Origin: Undaria pinnatifida | Taxonomy: Eukaryota > Sar > Phaeophyceae > Laminariales > Alariaceae | Assembly (NCBI GenBank): GCA_012845835.1 | Contig: JABAKD010000007.1 | Coordinates: 10,389,665 to 10,453,664, forward strand | DNA: 64,000 nucleotides | Direction: 5' to 3' | In this document: positions 62,735-64,000 of the stretch, in pieces | Numbering within the stretch: position 1 is the first letter of the stretch | How the letters are laid out: each line of letters opens with the position of its first letter | Notes under the pieces: generated by a model | The model's database searches: none | What the model saw: the letters and a program-made list of their open reading frames with translations, nothing else | Told to the model about the DNA's origin: nothing | Made by a program: the position numbers and the translations under genes

Positions 62735-63892
62735 CGACTGATGCATTCCTTCCACAACCAACCGTCAGATTTGTCCCCGTGTTCTCTCCCGTCGCCCCAC
62801 ATAAAATCAAAATCTGCCAGACAGAGTAACAAACACTACCAGACAGGTAGGTGATATCACCTCGTTACCTTTCCAGCCATTGATACTGTAGTAGCTCCAC
62901 CCCCTCCCCCCACTCTCCCTTCTTTCCCGCTACCTGCACCATCGCCTAGTAGACCTAGAACAACGCGTGTAATAGTCAGTTCCTACCAGTTTTTTTTTTT
63001 TTTTTTTTACACACATCTACTTTCCAGCTGCTGGACAAGCCGTGGTCACAGATAGATGTCGTCCCTTCTTCCCCCCGGTTCTTGCCTTCAATTTTTATCG
63101 CGCGTAGGGTTCAGCAATTCCTCTGCTCGATGATTTTCCATACAGTGTTGCTAACTCACGCTCTCGCGCTTTCCGCAAGCCAATTTGAGCGCAAGAAACA
63201 GTCCCCATGAATTTATGCGAGCATGCACTCGGGGGGATTCGACTCACGAAACTGACCTATTATACCAGGCTCTAGGATAACCTGACACGCCACCCGGGCG
63301 ACCTACATGTATGCGACCTCAAGCGGTTGGAATTTCTCCTCCTCCCCCACCCCCCTTCAAACATTCCGCCCTTCCCTCACTGGTTGTACGACTTACAGGA
63401 TAGACTATACATGTTATAAACTGATGCCTTCCTTCCACAATTAATTGTCAGATTTGTCCCCGGACAAATGGGTTGATTGTTTCCGTGCACAGAGTGAGTT
63501 GCCTCCCTCTCCCCCCCCAACCACTCATATTTTTCACCTTCGGCCCCCCGTTATTTTTTTGTTTTTGGAACTCCGCCCTCCCCTCACCGGTTATACAACC
63601 TACACGATATTCCTGATAAACTGATGCATTTCCTCCCACACACAGCTGTCAGATAGATGTTGTCCCCCTCAAAACGGGTTTTTCAGCTTCCGCGCACATA
63701 TTGGTTAACATCACACGTCGAACCTGGTCCAAGCTACAAAACTGTAACTAGTTCTAGCAGGGTATTCGCCGACCTATCTATATCCTTGATGAGGCCGCAC
63801 GCCGACTAATGCACGCGATCGGAATATCACACATACATAGCTTGGAAATATGAGTTTCGACGAAATCTTCGATCTCACACAGCTGGTGGTGT
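62735..63892 (-). repeat. Rep-5 long copy interrupted by a SINE
   Basis: AAATCAAAATCTGCCAGACA, ACCATCGCCTAGTAGACCTA and ACGCGTGTAATAGTCAGTTC lead into SINE copy 3. After it the element continues TACATGTATGCGACCTCAAG, CTGATGCATTTCCTCCCACA, GTTGTCCCCCTCAAAACGGG, TATTCGCCGACCTATCTATA and GAAATCTTCGATCTCACACA plus GCTGG. Confidence 0.85.
62990..63302 (-). mobile_element. tRNA-derived SINE, copy 3, inserted in Rep-5
   Basis: The tail is the T run at 62990-63008. The body in reverse has CTTTCCAGCTGCTGGACAAG, GTCGTCCCTTCTTCCCCCCG, CACGCTCTCGCGCTTTCCGC, GGATTCGACTCACGAAACTG (B box region) and CTGACACGCCACCCGGGCGA (A box region). A short repeat CCTAC occurs on both sides and may be the target duplication. 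Confidence 0.9.
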
Positions 63893-64000
63893 GTTTATTT
63901 ATTGAAATATAATGATATATTTTCGGCAGAGGTTTGTAAAATATATTTTCTTGTTTTTTGTGCACATTTTGTACCCGTACATTTTGTTTTCTGGCTATTT
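63893..64000. other. A/T-rich end of window
   Basis: No recognised feature. Confidence 0.4.

Overview
This window looks like repeat-dominated nuclear DNA from a eukaryote. I found no intact protein-coding gene, rRNA, canonical tRNA, CRISPR array or bacterial-style operon. Most open frames are short and overlap on both strands, run through simple repeats, or sit inside dispersed repeats. Three observations point weakly to a stramenopile, possibly a brown alga. One is a decayed reverse-transcriptase-like tail (54110-54567, minus) of a kind I remember from brown-algal genomes. The second is a possible broken MYND zinc finger (about 3510-3640, minus). The third is TTAGGG-type telomere-like tracts. 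This assignment is an inference from memory and needs a database search.

The main content is several families of short dispersed elements, recognised by comparing the window with itself. TIR-1 is about 250-270 bp with ends CGTGCTACGATAGAGGT and its complement, in about 25 full or partial copies. TIR-2 is about 250 bp with ends TTCTACGATAGCCCCCC, in six copies. TIR-3 is about 270-350 bp with ends GAGTCATCCCACGGTAGG. TIR-4 is about 250-300 bp, has ends near GGCTACGGTACC, and has the palindrome GTCACTCGCGCGAGTGAC near one end. Rep-5 is 260 to about 1000 bp and contains CAGCTGTGAGATCGAAGAT. Rep-6 is a tandem array of about 330-bp units. There is also a polyA-tailed SINE of about 310 bp with tRNA-type A and B boxes, in three copies. 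None of the TIR families carries a transposase here, so all look like non-autonomous (MITE-like) elements.

Layout: 1-11 kb is mostly TIR-1 and TIR-3, including a nested stack at 2.07-2.85 kb and a 167-bp tandem repeat at 10.57-11.22 kb. 11-26 kb mixes TIR-2, TIR-3, TIR-4 and purine-rich degenerate repeats, and includes a TIR-3 element that carries a 9-bp minisatellite. 26-32 kb holds Rep-6 and a TIR-4 element carrying more than 1.1 kb of an 11-bp satellite. 33-35 kb is a tandem duplication of a TIR-3-containing block. 37.5-41.2 kb is a 1.72-kb tandem duplication built around Rep-5. 41-54 kb holds trinucleotide arrays, TIR-1, TIR-2 and TIR-4 copies, C-rich low-complexity DNA and SINE copy 1. 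54-64 kb holds the reverse-transcriptase remnant, more TIR-1, two long Rep-5 copies and SINE copies 2 and 3.

The most interesting signals are structural. Elements are nested in elements. Satellites occur at a fixed internal position of two TIR families. Telomere-like tracts sit inside three small bounded elements. One SINE insertion has three empty-site paralogues in the same window. All boundaries were set by eye and are good to roughly 5-20 bp; strand for an element means orientation relative to the family convention given in its first entry.
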